Positions 36,968 through 44,826 of a DNA stretch of 64,000 nt are shown one piece after another. The stretch lies in contig OZ220687.1 in the NCBI GenBank assembly GCA_965116465.1, positions 1,922,001 through 1,986,000 of the forward strand, given 5' to 3'. Each line of letters starts with the position of its first letter. Position 1 is the stretch's first letter. Origin of the DNA: VXNF01 sp965116465 (GTDB lineage Bacteria; Actinomycetota; Acidimicrobiia; Acidimicrobiales; CATQHL01). Made by a program: the position numbers and the translations under genes. Below the pieces are notes generated by a model. The model ran no database searches, had not been told where the DNA came from, and saw only the letters and a program-made list of their open reading frames with translations.

Positions 36968-37315
36968 GTGTTCGAGGTTCAGGTGGAAGTCGCGGAGGAA
37001 CACACCGTCTGCCGGCCCGTCGGCGAGTTGGACGCCTACACGGTCGGTGAGTTCCGCGAGGCCCTGAACGGCGTCGACGAGACGGCTCGCCTGGTGGTGG
37101 ACCTGAACGGCGTCCCGTTCATGGATTCGGCCGGCCTCGGTGCCCTCATCGGCGGTATCCGGCGGGTGCGCGACGGCGGTGGGGCCATCGCGGTTCTCTG
37201 CGATCGGCCGGCGATCACCCGGCTGCTGCACACGACCGGCTTCGACCGGATCGTGCCAATGGTCGAGACCATGGCGGCGGCCCTCGAGGCGCTCGGTCCC
37301 GTCGACGAATCCTGA
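36968..37315 (+). CDS. STAS-domain anti-sigma factor antagonist
   Basis: A 115-residue STAS protein of the SpoIIAA/RsbV type. The phosphorylatable Ser is in VPFMDSAGLGALIGG (Ser54). The rest follows the STAS pattern: CRPVGELDAYTVGEFREAL early and DRPAITRLLHTTGFDR late. It controls an anti-sigma factor by phosphorylation-dependent binding in partner-switching systems. GTG 36968 follows GGGAGG. It runs into the NfeD gene after 7 bases; the anti-sigma kinase is not in the window. Confidence 0.92.
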   Translation: MFEVQVEVAEEHTVCRPVGELDAYTVGEFREALNGVDETARLVVDLNGVPFMDSAGLGALIGGIRRVRDGGGAIAVLCDRPAITRLLHTTGFDRIVPMVETMAAALEALGPVDES

Positions 37316-37322
37316 CCCGTCG

Positions 37323-38768
37323 ATGCGCCGGAGTCCCCGTCCCGCTCCCGGCGCGCGCCGTGGAGCCGCCAGGGCGCGGGGCATTCTCCTGGCGCTGGCG
37401 GTCGCCGGCTCGGGCTGGCTGCTGAGCACCTCGGGTCCGGTCGCCGCGCAGGCCGGGGAGTGCCCCCCGGACGCGGCCGTCCCCGTCCCCACCCGGGCAC
37501 CGGACGCCGGCGCGGACCTGGTCCAGGTCGTCGAGGTGGTGGGCCTGATGGACCCGGTGCTCAGCGACTTCGTGATCGACCGCATCGCCGGTGCCTCCCA
37601 GCCCGGCAGCGGCGTGCTGGCCGTCGTCCTGCGGGTCGACAGCCGCCGCGCCACCGTCGGCGGGGCGGAACTGGCGACGATCGCCGATGCCATCGTGGGC
37701 TCGCGTGTGCCGGTCACCGCCTGGGTGGGCCCCTCGGGGGCGCGCGCCACCGGCGAGGTGGCCCAACTCCTGGCGCTCGCCGACCGGGTGGGCGTGGCTC
37801 CCGGAGCGCGGCTGGGCGAGACCGGCTCCCAGGTGCTCGACTGCGGCCGCTTCGGTCGGCTGTGGGGGTCCAACGCGGCGCTGCTGGCGGACCGCACCGT
37901 GAATCACAGCGAGGCCGTCACCACCGGCGTGGCGCCGGCGCCGGCGCCGACGCTCGGTGAGTTCCTGTTCACGCTGGAGGATCTGGGATTCGAGACCGCC
38001 GAGGCCGTCGACGAGGAGACCGGCGAGACCCGCCTGGAGCCGCAGACCTCGGTGCAGTTCGTGAGCCTGCCCTTCGTCGGCGGGATCATGCACACGGTGG
38101 CGAGCCCGCCGCTGGCGTACCTGCTGCTGCTGATCGCCCTGTCGCTGCTGCTGCTGGAGTTGTATACCGCGGGCGTCGGGATCGCCGGTGTCACCGGCGC
38201 CGCCAGCGGCATCCTGGCGCTCTACGGGCTGGCGGTGCTGCCCACCAACGGCTACGCCATCGCCCTCATCGTCTTCGCCTTCTTCGCCTTCGCCATCGAC
38301 GTCCAGACCGGTGTGCCGCGCCTGTGGACCGCCATCGGGACCGCCTGCGTCGTCGCCGGAACCCTCACGCTGTACGACGGCGTCTCCATGTCGTGGGTGC
38401 CCATGCTGGGAGGGCTCGTCGGGCTGATGCTCGGCGTGCTGGGTGGCCTGCCGCCGCTCATACGCAGCCGCTTCTCCACGCCCACCATCGGCCGCGAGTG
38501 GATGATCGGGATGCGCGGCGAGGCGGTGGAGGCGCTGCACCCGTTCGGGGTGGTGCGCATCGCAGAGAGCCTGTGGCGGGCGCGCACCTTCCGGGCGTCG
38601 CCGATCCCTCCCGGGGGGGAGGTGGAGGTCACCGGCATCGACGGGCTGCTGCTGGAGGTGTCGCCGGTGGAGGTCCTCGACGAGCCCGGAACCACCGGCG
38701 GCGGGCAGGCCGGAGACGGCGAGGACGCCGCGCCGGCGCCGTCGGGGGCCGATGAGGAGGCCGGCTAG
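37323..38768 (+). CDS. NfeD-family membrane protein (ClpP-class plus NfeD domain)
   Basis: A 481-residue NfeD1-type protein. The N terminus has a signal/anchor (GILLALAVAGSGWLL). A ClpP/crotonase-like periplasmic domain covers about residues 60-200. Membrane segments follow, including PLAYLLLLIALSLLLLELY and AIALIVFAFFAFAI. The C-terminal OB-like NfeD domain has GMRGEAVEAL and GEVEVTGIDGLLLEV. Such proteins work with stomatins in membrane quality control. Whether the protease Ser/Lys pair is intact is not clear by eye. ATG 37323 lies 7 bases after the STAS stop. Confidence 0.88.
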   Translation: MRRSPRPAPGARRGAARARGILLALAVAGSGWLLSTSGPVAAQAGECPPDAAVPVPTRAPDAGADLVQVVEVVGLMDPVLSDFVIDRIAGASQPGSGVLAVVLRVDSRRATVGGAELATIADAIVGSRVPVTAWVGPSGARATGEVAQLLALADRVGVAPGARLGETGSQVLDCGRFGRLWGSNAALLADRTVNHSEAVTTGVAPAPAPTLGEFLFTLEDLGFETAEAVDEETGETRLEPQTSVQFVSLPFVGGIMHTVASPPLAYLLLLIALSLLLLELYTAGVGIAGVTGAASGILALYGLAVLPTNGYAIALIVFAFFAFAIDVQTGVPRLWTAIGTACVVAGTLTLYDGVSMSWVPMLGGLVGLMLGVLGGLPPLIRSRFSTPTIGREWMIGMRGEAVEALHPFGVVRIAESLWRARTFRASPIPPGGEVEVTGIDGLLLEVSPVEVLDEPGTTGGGQAGDGEDAAPAPSGADEEAG

Positions 38769-38810
38769 AAGCGTCGGCGAGTCCGCCGATGACGAATCCC
38801 GGATCTCGTC

Positions 38811-38839
38811 TTGTGCTGGCTCGAATGCCGTCCTATGGT
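38811..38839 (+). promoter_or_regulatory. Putative promoter of the WhiB gene
   Basis: TTGTGC at 38811-38816 and TATGGT at 38834-38839 are separated by 17 bases, close to consensus for a housekeeping sigma factor. The predicted start site lies about 20 bases upstream of GTG 38864. Confidence 0.55.
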
Positions 38840-38863
38840 CGCCCCCGTGACAGGGGAGACCCC

Positions 38864-39112
38864 GTGAGCGCGATCACCGACGGCGCCGAATGGCAGATGC
38901 GGGCGGCCTGCAGGGGTCCCCAATCGGTGGTGTTCTTCCCCCCGACGGTGGCGGAGGGCAAGGAGGAGCGGACCGAGCGCGAGCGCCGCGCCAAGGCCAT
39001 CTGCGCCCAGTGTTCGGTGATCACCGAATGCCTCGAGTACGCCCTGCGGATCCGTGAGCCCCACGGCATCTGGGGCGGCCTCAACGAGCAGGAGCGCCGC
39101 CGGCTGCTCTGA
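38864..39112 (+). CDS. WhiB-family iron-sulfur transcriptional regulator
   Basis: An 82-residue WhiB-like protein, a family restricted to actinobacteria and their phages. The four Cys ligands of the [4Fe-4S] cluster are Cys16, Cys47, Cys50 and Cys56 (AACRGP, CAQCSVITEC). The downstream GIWGG turn and the basic NEQERRRLL tail are present. GTG 38864 has AGGGGAG at good spacing; an ATG at 38789 would add an unrelated 25 residues and lies before the promoter. WhiB proteins bind the primary sigma factor and modulate development or redox response. Confidence 0.95.
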   Translation: MSAITDGAEWQMRAACRGPQSVVFFPPTVAEGKEERTERERRAKAICAQCSVITECLEYALRIREPHGIWGGLNEQERRRLL

Positions 39113-39201
39113 GCCATCGGCACGGTCGCAGTCAAGGGGTCCACGCCATGAGCGTCGATCAGTCGGTGCCGCCGGCGAGCCCGGCTGGGCTGGCTGCCCG
39201 C

Positions 39202-39636
39202 TCAGTCTGTCCGGCCGACCGCGGCGTGTAGCTCGAGCCGGTTGGTGCGCTGTGCCCAGTCGGTGATCCGGCGATCCATGGTCGCCAACTCCCATTCGTG
39301 GCGGATCGCGGTTGCGACGATGAGTTGATCAGCCGGATCGGGGTGGAAGGCCTCATCCAGCAGGTTCACGGCGTCGACCCACAGGTCGCCGGACACCGCC
39401 ACCTCCGACAGGCCTCGCTCCAGTACGGCGGATCGCAGGTCCTTCACGGGCGGCAGCGTCGGCAGGTTGGTTCGGGACTTGCGACGCTTGACCTCCAGCT
39501 CCCAGAAGGTCGCCGCGGAGACCGCCGCCCGACCCCCCTCGACGGCTCGGTCGATCTCGTCGATCGCTGCCCGAGGCAACCGCCCCATCTCGGCCGTGAC
39601 GGTCCAGACGAGGACGTGGGTGTCCAGCAGGATCAT
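39202..39636 (-). CDS. vapC: PIN-domain ribonuclease toxin, VapC family
   Basis: A 144-residue PIN-domain toxin. Acidic metal-binding residues are in LLDTHVLVW near the N terminus, WELEVKRR, and HPDPADQLIVATA. VapC toxins cleave specific RNAs when free of antitoxin. ATG 39636 overlaps the antitoxin stop by 4 bases; longer upstream frames overlap the antitoxin gene. The pair sits just upstream of the type ISP restriction gene, on the opposite strand, and marks the edge of a defence island. Confidence 0.93.
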   Translation of the reverse strand: MILLDTHVLVWTVTAEMGRLPRAAIDEIDRAVEGGRAAVSAATFWELEVKRRKSRTNLPTLPPVKDLRSAVLERGLSEVAVSGDLWVDAVNLLDEAFHPDPADQLIVATAIRHEWELATMDRRITDWAQRTNRLELHAAVGRTD

Positions 39637-39902
39637 GCGCCAGGACGCTCGGAGTGCGACCGACGGACATCCCAGCCCGCTTCCAGCGCCCGCACGTCCT
39701 CCGGGCCGATGACGGTCTCGGAGGGGTCGTCCACGAAGTCTCGGAACTCCGGGAAGATCCCGCTGATCCTTCTCCCTTCGCGCTCGACGGGCACAAGCCG
39801 GGATACCGGTCGGCCCCGCTTGGTGATGACGATGGTCGCGCCCGTCTCTTTCACCTCGTCCATGAGCTTGAGGCACTTCGCCTTGAACTCACCGGCCGGC
39901 AT
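39633..39902 (-). CDS. vapB: Phd/YefM-type antitoxin
   Basis: An 89-residue antitoxin of the Phd/YefM fold: MPAGEFKAKCLKLMDEV, then ATIVITKRGRPVSRLVPV. The C-terminal half is acidic and should wrap the PIN toxin. It binds its own promoter and neutralises the downstream toxin, with which it overlaps by 4 bases. A GACGAGGA sequence precedes the ATG. The upstream 115-base gap is shared with the start of the restriction gene, so regulation of the two could interact. Confidence 0.9.
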   Translation of the reverse strand: MPAGEFKAKCLKLMDEVKETGATIVITKRGRPVSRLVPVEREGRRISGIFPEFRDFVDDPSETVIGPEDVRALEAGWDVRRSHSERPGA

Positions 39903-40017
39903 GGTCCTCGTCAACGCAGCCCCGCTTGTCGTGCCCGCCACGCTAGCAGTTTGTGACCATGCTCGTGACCATGAACGGCATTCGCTTCGAAGGTCGCATT
40001 CGCATATCTTCACGATT

Positions 40018-43000
40018 GTGCCGGACAATAGTGATTTCCCCATTACACCCGGTGAGTCAAGCGACGGCTTGTTCAACAGCCTGCGCGAGCGCTACTCCGA
40101 TGACGGTGTCCGGGGCCGGGTGTTCGAGCGGCTCGTACAGTACGCGTTCGAGCGGCATCCGGGTGAGTACGGTCCGCAGCGGTTCGAGAACGTCTGGCGG
40201 TGGGCGGAGTGGCCGGGCCGGACCACGCACGGCTACGGCCCAGACGTCGGGATCGATCTCGTGGCCGAGCAGACCGAGCGTTGGGGCGGCGGTCTGTGCG
40301 CCATCCAGACGAAGTTCTACGGCGAGACTTCTCGAATCGCCAAGTCCGATGTGGACTCGTTTCTCTCGGCATCGAGCGCCTCGTGGTTCACGCATCGCAT
40401 CCTGGTGGTGACCGCACCGCTCACGTCGAATGCCGAGACGATGGTGCTCAACGCGTCTCCCCGTTGCGAGGTGGTGCAGCGCCCCGATCTCGAGGATTGG
40501 CCGGTGTCGTGGTCGGATTTCTTCGAGGCGCCCGAGAGGCTGTCCTTCGACCCGACGCGCTGCGTGCCGTACCCGTTCCAGGCCGAGGCCGTGAAGAAGG
40601 TGACAGCGGGCTTCGTCGAGAACGACCGGGGCAAGCTGATCCTTCCCTGCGGGACGGGCAAGTCGGTAGTGGCCCTGTGGATCGCCGAGCACCTCGTCGG
40701 CCGGGGCGGGCGAGTGATGCTGCTTGTGCCGTCCATCGCCCTGATGGGCCAAATCATGCGGGAATGGGCCCGCCGTCGCAGCCCCGACATCCCGCATCGC
40801 TATGTCGGCATCTGTTCGGACACGCGGGCAGGGCGCGCCGATGAGGATGCCGACATGGTCGAACTGGCGATGCCGGTAACGACCGACCTTGAGCAGATCA
40901 CCGAACAACTCTCCCAGCCCGCCGACGACGAGATGACGACGGTTTTCTGCACCTACCAGTCCCTGGAGTTGGTGGCGCAGGCACAGCACGCCGGCGCGCC
41001 CGCCTTCGACCTGGTGATCTGCGACGAGGCGCACCGCACGACGGGTGTTCAGGAGGTGAGCCGTGCGACGGCGTTCACCCTCGTGCACGACCCCGACGAG
41101 ATCAGGGCGGACAAGCGGCTCTACATGACGGCCACGCCGCGCCTGTACACCAGCCGGCTGAAGGCCAAGGCGGACGAGCACGTCAGGGACTTCGACGTCT
41201 ACTCGATGGACGACGAGGACGTCTACGGGCCGGAGTTCTACCGGATGGGTTTCGGCGACGCGGTAGAGGGTGGCTACCTCACCGACTACCAGGTTCTTGT
41301 CATCGCGGTGGCCGAGGATCCCGTGATCGAGCAGTTCGACTACATCGAGGCCGGTGACGACCGGGACCCGATCAACGCGGGGGAGGCCGTCCGACTGGCC
41401 GGATGCTGGGACGCGCTGGCAGACCCCACGACCCGGAGTGCCGCCGGGCGCGTCACCGGGGCGGTCAACCCGGAACTCGCGGCGAGACGTGCCATTGCCT
41501 TCACCAACACCATCAAGAACTCTCGGCGGCTCGAGAGATATTGGGAGCCGGTGATCGACAGCATGGCCGCCCGGAACACCGCCGGAGCCGAGCTGCTGGA
41601 CTGCGCGGTCCGTCACGTGGACGGTCGCGACAATGCCTTTAAGCGCAAGACGACCATCGACTGGCTGCAGGGCACCGCCGACGGCGACGGCTGCCGGATC
41701 GTCACCAACGCCAAGTGCCTGACCGAGGGCGTGGACGTCCCCGCGCTCGACGCCGTCCTGTTCATCGAACCGAAGCGGTCGCAGATCGATGTGGTGCAGG
41801 CGGTCGGCAGGGTCATGCGCCGCTCGGAGGCCAAGAAGTACGGCTACGTCGTGCTCCCGGTCGTGGTGCCGTCGGGCGCGAGCCTGGCCGACGACAAGGT
41901 GCTGTCGGGATCCGATTTCAAACAGGTCTGGGACGTCTTGAAGGCGCTTCGATCCCACGACGAGCGCCTCGACGTGGCAATCAACACGGCGGACCTCGGC
42001 GGCACTGTGCCGCTGAGGATCATCACGTCCGGTCTCTGCGACCAGTGCGCACGGGCGGATTGCGAAGGTGGCGAGGCGTGCGCAGCCCGGATCTCGGCGC
42101 GCGACGCGGTGCAGGGCCGGCTCCCGTTCGAGAACGCCATCGCCTCGAAGCTGGTGGAGGTGTGCGGCGACCGCCAGTACTGGGACCGCTGGGGCCGCGA
42201 GGTCGCCGCGATCACCGAGCGGATCATCACGCGGATCCGCGTCGTGCTCGACTCCGACTCGGTGCTTGCCGAGGCATTCGGTCGATTCCTCGACGCCATG
42301 CGCGCCACGGTCGGCGAGCACCTGACGCGGCCGGCGCTCGTCACGATGCTGGCGCAGCACGTGGTGACGATGCCCGTGTTCGACGCCCTCTTCTCCGGGA
42401 GCGGGTTCGCCGACCGCAATCCCATCTCCAAGGCCCTCAACGAGCTGCTCGACGAGTTCAAGAGCCAGGACGTCCGGCTGCGTGACGAGACCCGTGATCT
42501 CGACCGCTTCTACAACAGCGTCGCGAACCGGCTGGCCGGCGCCACCGACTCCGATGCTCGCCTCGACGTGATGCTGGAGGTCTACGAGACGTTCTTCGCC
42601 GAGGCCATGCCCGCGGAGGTCAAGCGCCTCGGCATCGTCTACACCCCGCCGCCGCTCGTGGACTTCGTCCTCCGCTCGGCCGACGCCGTGCTGCGCAAGG
42701 AGTTTGGGCGCGGCCTCACCGACCAGGGCGTCCACGTGCTCGACCCGTTCACCGGCACCGGAACGTTCGTCAACCGTCTTCTTACGCAGAAGAGTTCGCG
42801 GGGGGGGGGGCGTGGAAGACTTCCTCGTGCGCCACGAAGACCTCGCCCGCAAGTTCGTCGGTGCGGCCGGCGACGCGCCGGAGATCCATGCCAACGAGAT
42901 CGTGCTGCTCGCCTACTACCTCGCGGCCATCAAGATCGAGGAGGGTTACAGGGAGCGCACAGGCGACTACGAGCCGTTCGAGGGGATCGTTCTCACCGAC

Positions 43001-43095
43001 ACGTTCCTGATGAACGACAACACCCGTCTGCCCGAGTTCGGGCCGATGGGTCGCAACTCCACGCGGGTCAAGCGCCAGAACGACCTGCCCATTGA
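40018..43095 (+). CDS. Type ISP restriction-modification enzyme, N-terminal part (out of frame here)
   Basis: Single-chain type ISP (LlaGI/LlaBIII-like) enzyme. An N-terminal Mrr-like nuclease has GIDLV (Asp80) and QTK (Gln97-Lys99). The superfamily 2 helicase has GTGKS (Lys215) and DEAH (336-339), with ATPRLYT and VMRRSEAKKYG following. A coupler region with CDQCARADCEGGEAC precedes methylase motif I, DPFTGTGTF (Asp909). The frame is then lost in an 11-G tract at 42800 and runs to a chance stop at 43095. With 10 or 13 G the chain continues into the fragment at 42812. GTG 40018 is chosen because the frame upstream shows only non-family sequence. No ribosome site is visible. Confidence 0.9.
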   Translation: MPDNSDFPITPGESSDGLFNSLRERYSDDGVRGRVFERLVQYAFERHPGEYGPQRFENVWRWAEWPGRTTHGYGPDVGIDLVAEQTERWGGGLCAIQTKFYGETSRIAKSDVDSFLSASSASWFTHRILVVTAPLTSNAETMVLNASPRCEVVQRPDLEDWPVSWSDFFEAPERLSFDPTRCVPYPFQAEAVKKVTAGFVENDRGKLILPCGTGKSVVALWIAEHLVGRGGRVMLLVPSIALMGQIMREWARRRSPDIPHRYVGICSDTRAGRADEDADMVELAMPVTTDLEQITEQLSQPADDEMTTVFCTYQSLELVAQAQHAGAPAFDLVICDEAHRTTGVQEVSRATAFTLVHDPDEIRADKRLYMTATPRLYTSRLKAKADEHVRDFDVYSMDDEDVYGPEFYRMGFGDAVEGGYLTDYQVLVIAVAEDPVIEQFDYIEAGDDRDPINAGEAVRLAGCWDALADPTTRSAAGRVTGAVNPELAARRAIAFTNTIKNSRRLERYWEPVIDSMAARNTAGAELLDCAVRHVDGRDNAFKRKTTIDWLQGTADGDGCRIVTNAKCLTEGVDVPALDAVLFIEPKRSQIDVVQAVGRVMRRSEAKKYGYVVLPVVVPSGASLADDKVLSGSDFKQVWDVLKALRSHDERLDVAINTADLGGTVPLRIITSGLCDQCARADCEGGEACAARISARDAVQGRLPFENAIASKLVEVCGDRQYWDRWGREVAAITERIITRIRVVLDSDSVLAEAFGRFLDAMRATVGEHLTRPALVTMLAQHVVTMPVFDALFSGSGFADRNPISKALNELLDEFKSQDVRLRDETRDLDRFYNSVANRLAGATDSDARLDVMLEVYETFFAEAMPAEVKRLGIVYTPPPLVDFVLRSADAVLRKEFGRGLTDQGVHVLDPFTGTGTFVNRLLTQKSSRGGGRGRLPRAPRRPRPQVRRCGRRRAGDPCQRDRAARLLPRGHQDRGGLQGAHRRLRAVRGDRSHRHVPDERQHPSARVRADGSQLHAGQAPERPAH
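42800..42810 (+). repeat. 11-G homopolymer inside the methylase (frame switch)
   Basis: Eleven consecutive G split the methylase between motif I and the rest of the domain. Upstream coding is in the frame of base 40018 and downstream coding is one base later, so loss of one G (or gain of two) restores SSRGGGVEDFLVRHEDL. This is a classic slipped-strand tract, though indel error in sequencing is possible. Confidence 0.9.
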
Positions 43096-44728
43096 GGTCA
43101 TCGTCGGTAACCCGCCGTGGTCGGCGGGCCAGAAGTCAGCCGGTGACGACAACCCCAACATCGACTACCCGGCCCTGGCCGCCCGGGTGCGCGAGACATA
43201 CGGGCAGCGTCACAGGGATGTCACGGGGCGTGGCGCTGGCAAGAGCGCCGGCAACCTCTACGTCCAGGCCATCCGCTGGGCGTCCGACCGCTTGAACGGT
43301 GTCGGTGACGAGCCCGCTCGGCCGGGTGTCGTGGCATTCGTCCACCCCAATTCGCTGTGCAACGGCACGTCCTTGGCGGGGATGCGAGCCGCCCTCCGGG
43401 ACGAGTTCAGCGATATCTACGTCGTCAACCTCCGCGGTGACGCCATGAAGTCCGGTGACGAGTTCCGCCGGGAGGGCGACAAGATCTTCGGTGCCGGCTC
43501 CCGCAACGGTGTGCAGATCACGGTGCTGGTCCGCAACCCGGAGAGGGACCTGTCGCAGCCGGCGACCCTCCACTACGCCGAGGTACCCGAGTACTCGAAG
43601 CTCGACTCCAAGCTGGCGTGGCTGGATCAACTCGGCGACGTGACCGGCGACGAGTTCCGGACGGTGCCCCTCAACGACGAGCACCACTGGGTCAACCTCA
43701 CCGACGGCACGTTCGAGCAACTCCTACCGGTCTGCGCCCTCGGATCGGGAGATCAGCGGGGCGACACCGCAGTAGGCGTCCATGCACTCGGCCTGGCTAC
43801 CAACTGCGACGCGTACGTCTACTCCTTCAGTCGGACCAATCTCGCTGCCCGCATCGATGAGTTCATCGATGCCTACGAGGAGGCTCGAGAGTTCGTGCGG
43901 CTGGGTGTACCGATTGATGAGGTGACAGAGAACTATCAACTCGACAGGATCAAATGGACCGGCACCCTCAAGCAATCGCTGAAGCGGGGCGAAGAGATCC
44001 GGTTCGACGAATCCCGCATCCGCGAGGTGCTCTACCGGCCGTTCACCAAGCTCTGGCTCTACGAGGACGATCGCATCCTGTCCTCGGTCCGGACCGTGTC
44101 GGCGATGTTCCCACGAGACAGAGAGTCCGCGAGCGAACGAACGAACGAACGAACGACCGACCGACCGACCGACCGACCGACCGACCGACCGACCGAACGA
44201 ACGAACGACCGACCGACCGAACGAACGAACGAACGAACGAACGAACGAACGAACGAACGAACGAACGAACGAACGAACGAACGGTCTGGCAGTTTATTCT
44301 CCGGAACCGATCCCGGAACGAGTTCCTCTGCGTGGCGTCGCCGAACAACCGAGCCATCTTCGGCACGATCGCCACAGTCCATCCAGCCGACCTCAGTGCA
44401 GCAGGAACGAACCAGCCGACCCGGCTCGTCCCCCGGCTGCGGCGATCCTTATGAGCAGCCCGTCGAACCGGACAAGGTTCGCGATTTTCGCGGCAATGAG
44501 CCTCCCGGATCTCCACGCGATCGATCCGGCCTGCCGATCTATCCCGCGTCACGCGGCACGTCCGACGTGACGGCGGGGGGGGGGGCGTCAGTGCTCATCA
44601 ATCTCACCCAGCAACTCCCGTTCGGGATCATCGCCACCGACCGGCTCTTCGATCTCTGCGCCACCGGGCGGCAGACCCGCGGTCTACCGAGACAGCGGCG
44701 ATCCTCATCACCGGGACGTCGAATATGA
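42812..44728 (+). CDS. Type ISP enzyme, methylase and specificity part ending in cassette 3
   Basis: Continuation of the type ISP chain in the next frame, open for 638 codons. It holds IHANEIVLLAYYLAAIKIEE, the adenine-methylase motif IV NPPW (about 43109) and a specificity region ending LYRPFTKLWLYEDDRILSSVRTVSAMFPRD. In related enzymes the chain continues directly into a conserved block like that in the cassettes below. Here a tetranucleotide tract encoding Arg-Thr-Asn-Glu and Arg-Pro-Thr-Asp repeats intervenes. In this frame cassettes 1 and 2 are read out of frame without a stop, and cassette 3 is read in frame before the stop at 44726. It is unlikely to start independently; GTG 42812 only marks where the frame opens. 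Confidence 0.82.
   Translation: MEDFLVRHEDLARKFVGAAGDAPEIHANEIVLLAYYLAAIKIEEGYRERTGDYEPFEGIVLTDTFLMNDNTRLPEFGPMGRNSTRVKRQNDLPIEVIVGNPPWSAGQKSAGDDNPNIDYPALAARVRETYGQRHRDVTGRGAGKSAGNLYVQAIRWASDRLNGVGDEPARPGVVAFVHPNSLCNGTSLAGMRAALRDEFSDIYVVNLRGDAMKSGDEFRREGDKIFGAGSRNGVQITVLVRNPERDLSQPATLHYAEVPEYSKLDSKLAWLDQLGDVTGDEFRTVPLNDEHHWVNLTDGTFEQLLPVCALGSGDQRGDTAVGVHALGLATNCDAYVYSFSRTNLAARIDEFIDAYEEAREFVRLGVPIDEVTENYQLDRIKWTGTLKQSLKRGEEIRFDESRIREVLYRPFTKLWLYEDDRILSSVRTVSAMFPRDRESASERTNERTTDRPTDRPTDRPTERTNDRPTERTNERTNERTNERTNERTNERSGSLFSGTDPGTSSSAWRRRTTEPSSARSPQSIQPTSVQQERTSRPGSSPGCGDPYEQPVEPDKVRDFRGNEPPGSPRDRSGLPIYPASRGTSDVTAGGGASVLINLTQQLPFGIIATDRLFDLCATGRQTRGLPRQRRSSSPGRRI
44134..44281 (+). repeat. 37-unit tetranucleotide repeat, CGAA/CGAC
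   Basis: Thirty-seven perfect four-base units in blocks: 5 CGAA, 10 CGAC, 3 CGAA, 3 CGAC, 16 CGAA. Because 4 is not a multiple of 3, each unit gained or lost shifts the downstream frame. None of the three frames contains a stop, and all encode the same repeat peptides (RTNE or RPTD in rotation). It therefore acts as a frame-neutral linker and a frame selector. Confidence 0.95.
44320..44454 (+). other. C-terminal cassette 1
   Basis: Encodes EFLCVASPNNRAIFGTIAT and DLSAAGTNQPTRLVPRLRRSL, then TGA, in the frame congruent to 1 (mod 3). That frame is entered if the tetranucleotide tract gains one unit (38) or loses two. The pattern SPxNRxxFxxxA...DL...TRxxPR is shared with cassettes 2-5 and with the single block in type ISP relatives. 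Confidence 0.8.
44442..44570 (+). other. C-terminal cassette 2
   Basis: Encodes AILMSSPSNRTRFAIFAA and SLPDLHAIDPACRSIPR, then TGA at 44568, in the frame congruent to 0. That frame is open from the tetranucleotide tract straight through cassette 1, so loss of one repeat unit (36) would fuse the methylase to this end. Its internal ATG overlaps the cassette 1 stop as ATGA. Confidence 0.8.
44575..44585 (+). repeat. Second 11-G homopolymer, before cassette 3
   Basis: Eleven G immediately precede the cassette 3 block. The incoming frame reads cassette 3 as it stands. One G fewer would lead to cassette 5 and one G more to cassette 4, because both alternative frames stay open through the intervening cassettes. 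Confidence 0.88.
44585..44728 (+). other. C-terminal cassette 3 (the one in frame in this copy)
   Basis: Encodes ASVLINLTQQLPFGIIATDR and LFDLCATGRQTRGLPRQRR, in the frame congruent to 2, continuous with the methylase fragment. The stop is at 44726-44728. Confidence 0.8.
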
Positions 44729-44826
44729 CCTTCCAGGCACTGGCCACCACGACGCTTCCGGACCTGGCATCGATCAAGGGATCGCAGCAGACCAGGGCTA
44801 TTCCCCGCTGGAGGCAATCATCGTGA
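44698..44826 (+). other. C-terminal cassette 4
   Basis: Encodes AILITGTSNMTFQALATTT and LPDLASIKGSQQTRAIPRWR, then TGA at 44824, in the frame congruent to 1. Of the five cassettes it looks closest to the block in ordinary type ISP proteins (TSNMTFQALAT, QQTRAIPRW). It is open from the second G tract through cassette 3. Confidence 0.8.

Noticed and set aside
40057..42894. 945-codon open frame on the - strand
   Set aside because: It is antisense to the nuclease-helicase part of the type ISP gene, which has intact motifs. The antisense product shows only His/Val/Asp/Gly-rich low-complexity sequence typical of high-GC shadows.
44134..44281. CRISPR-like array
   Set aside because: Units are four bases with no spacers; it is a simple sequence repeat.
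44043..44552. - strand frames with repeated Phe-Val-Arg-Ser units
   Set aside because: They are the reverse complement of the CGAA/CGAC tract and flank; repeats encode repetitive peptides on both strands. The + strand frames join conserved methylase and cassette sequence.
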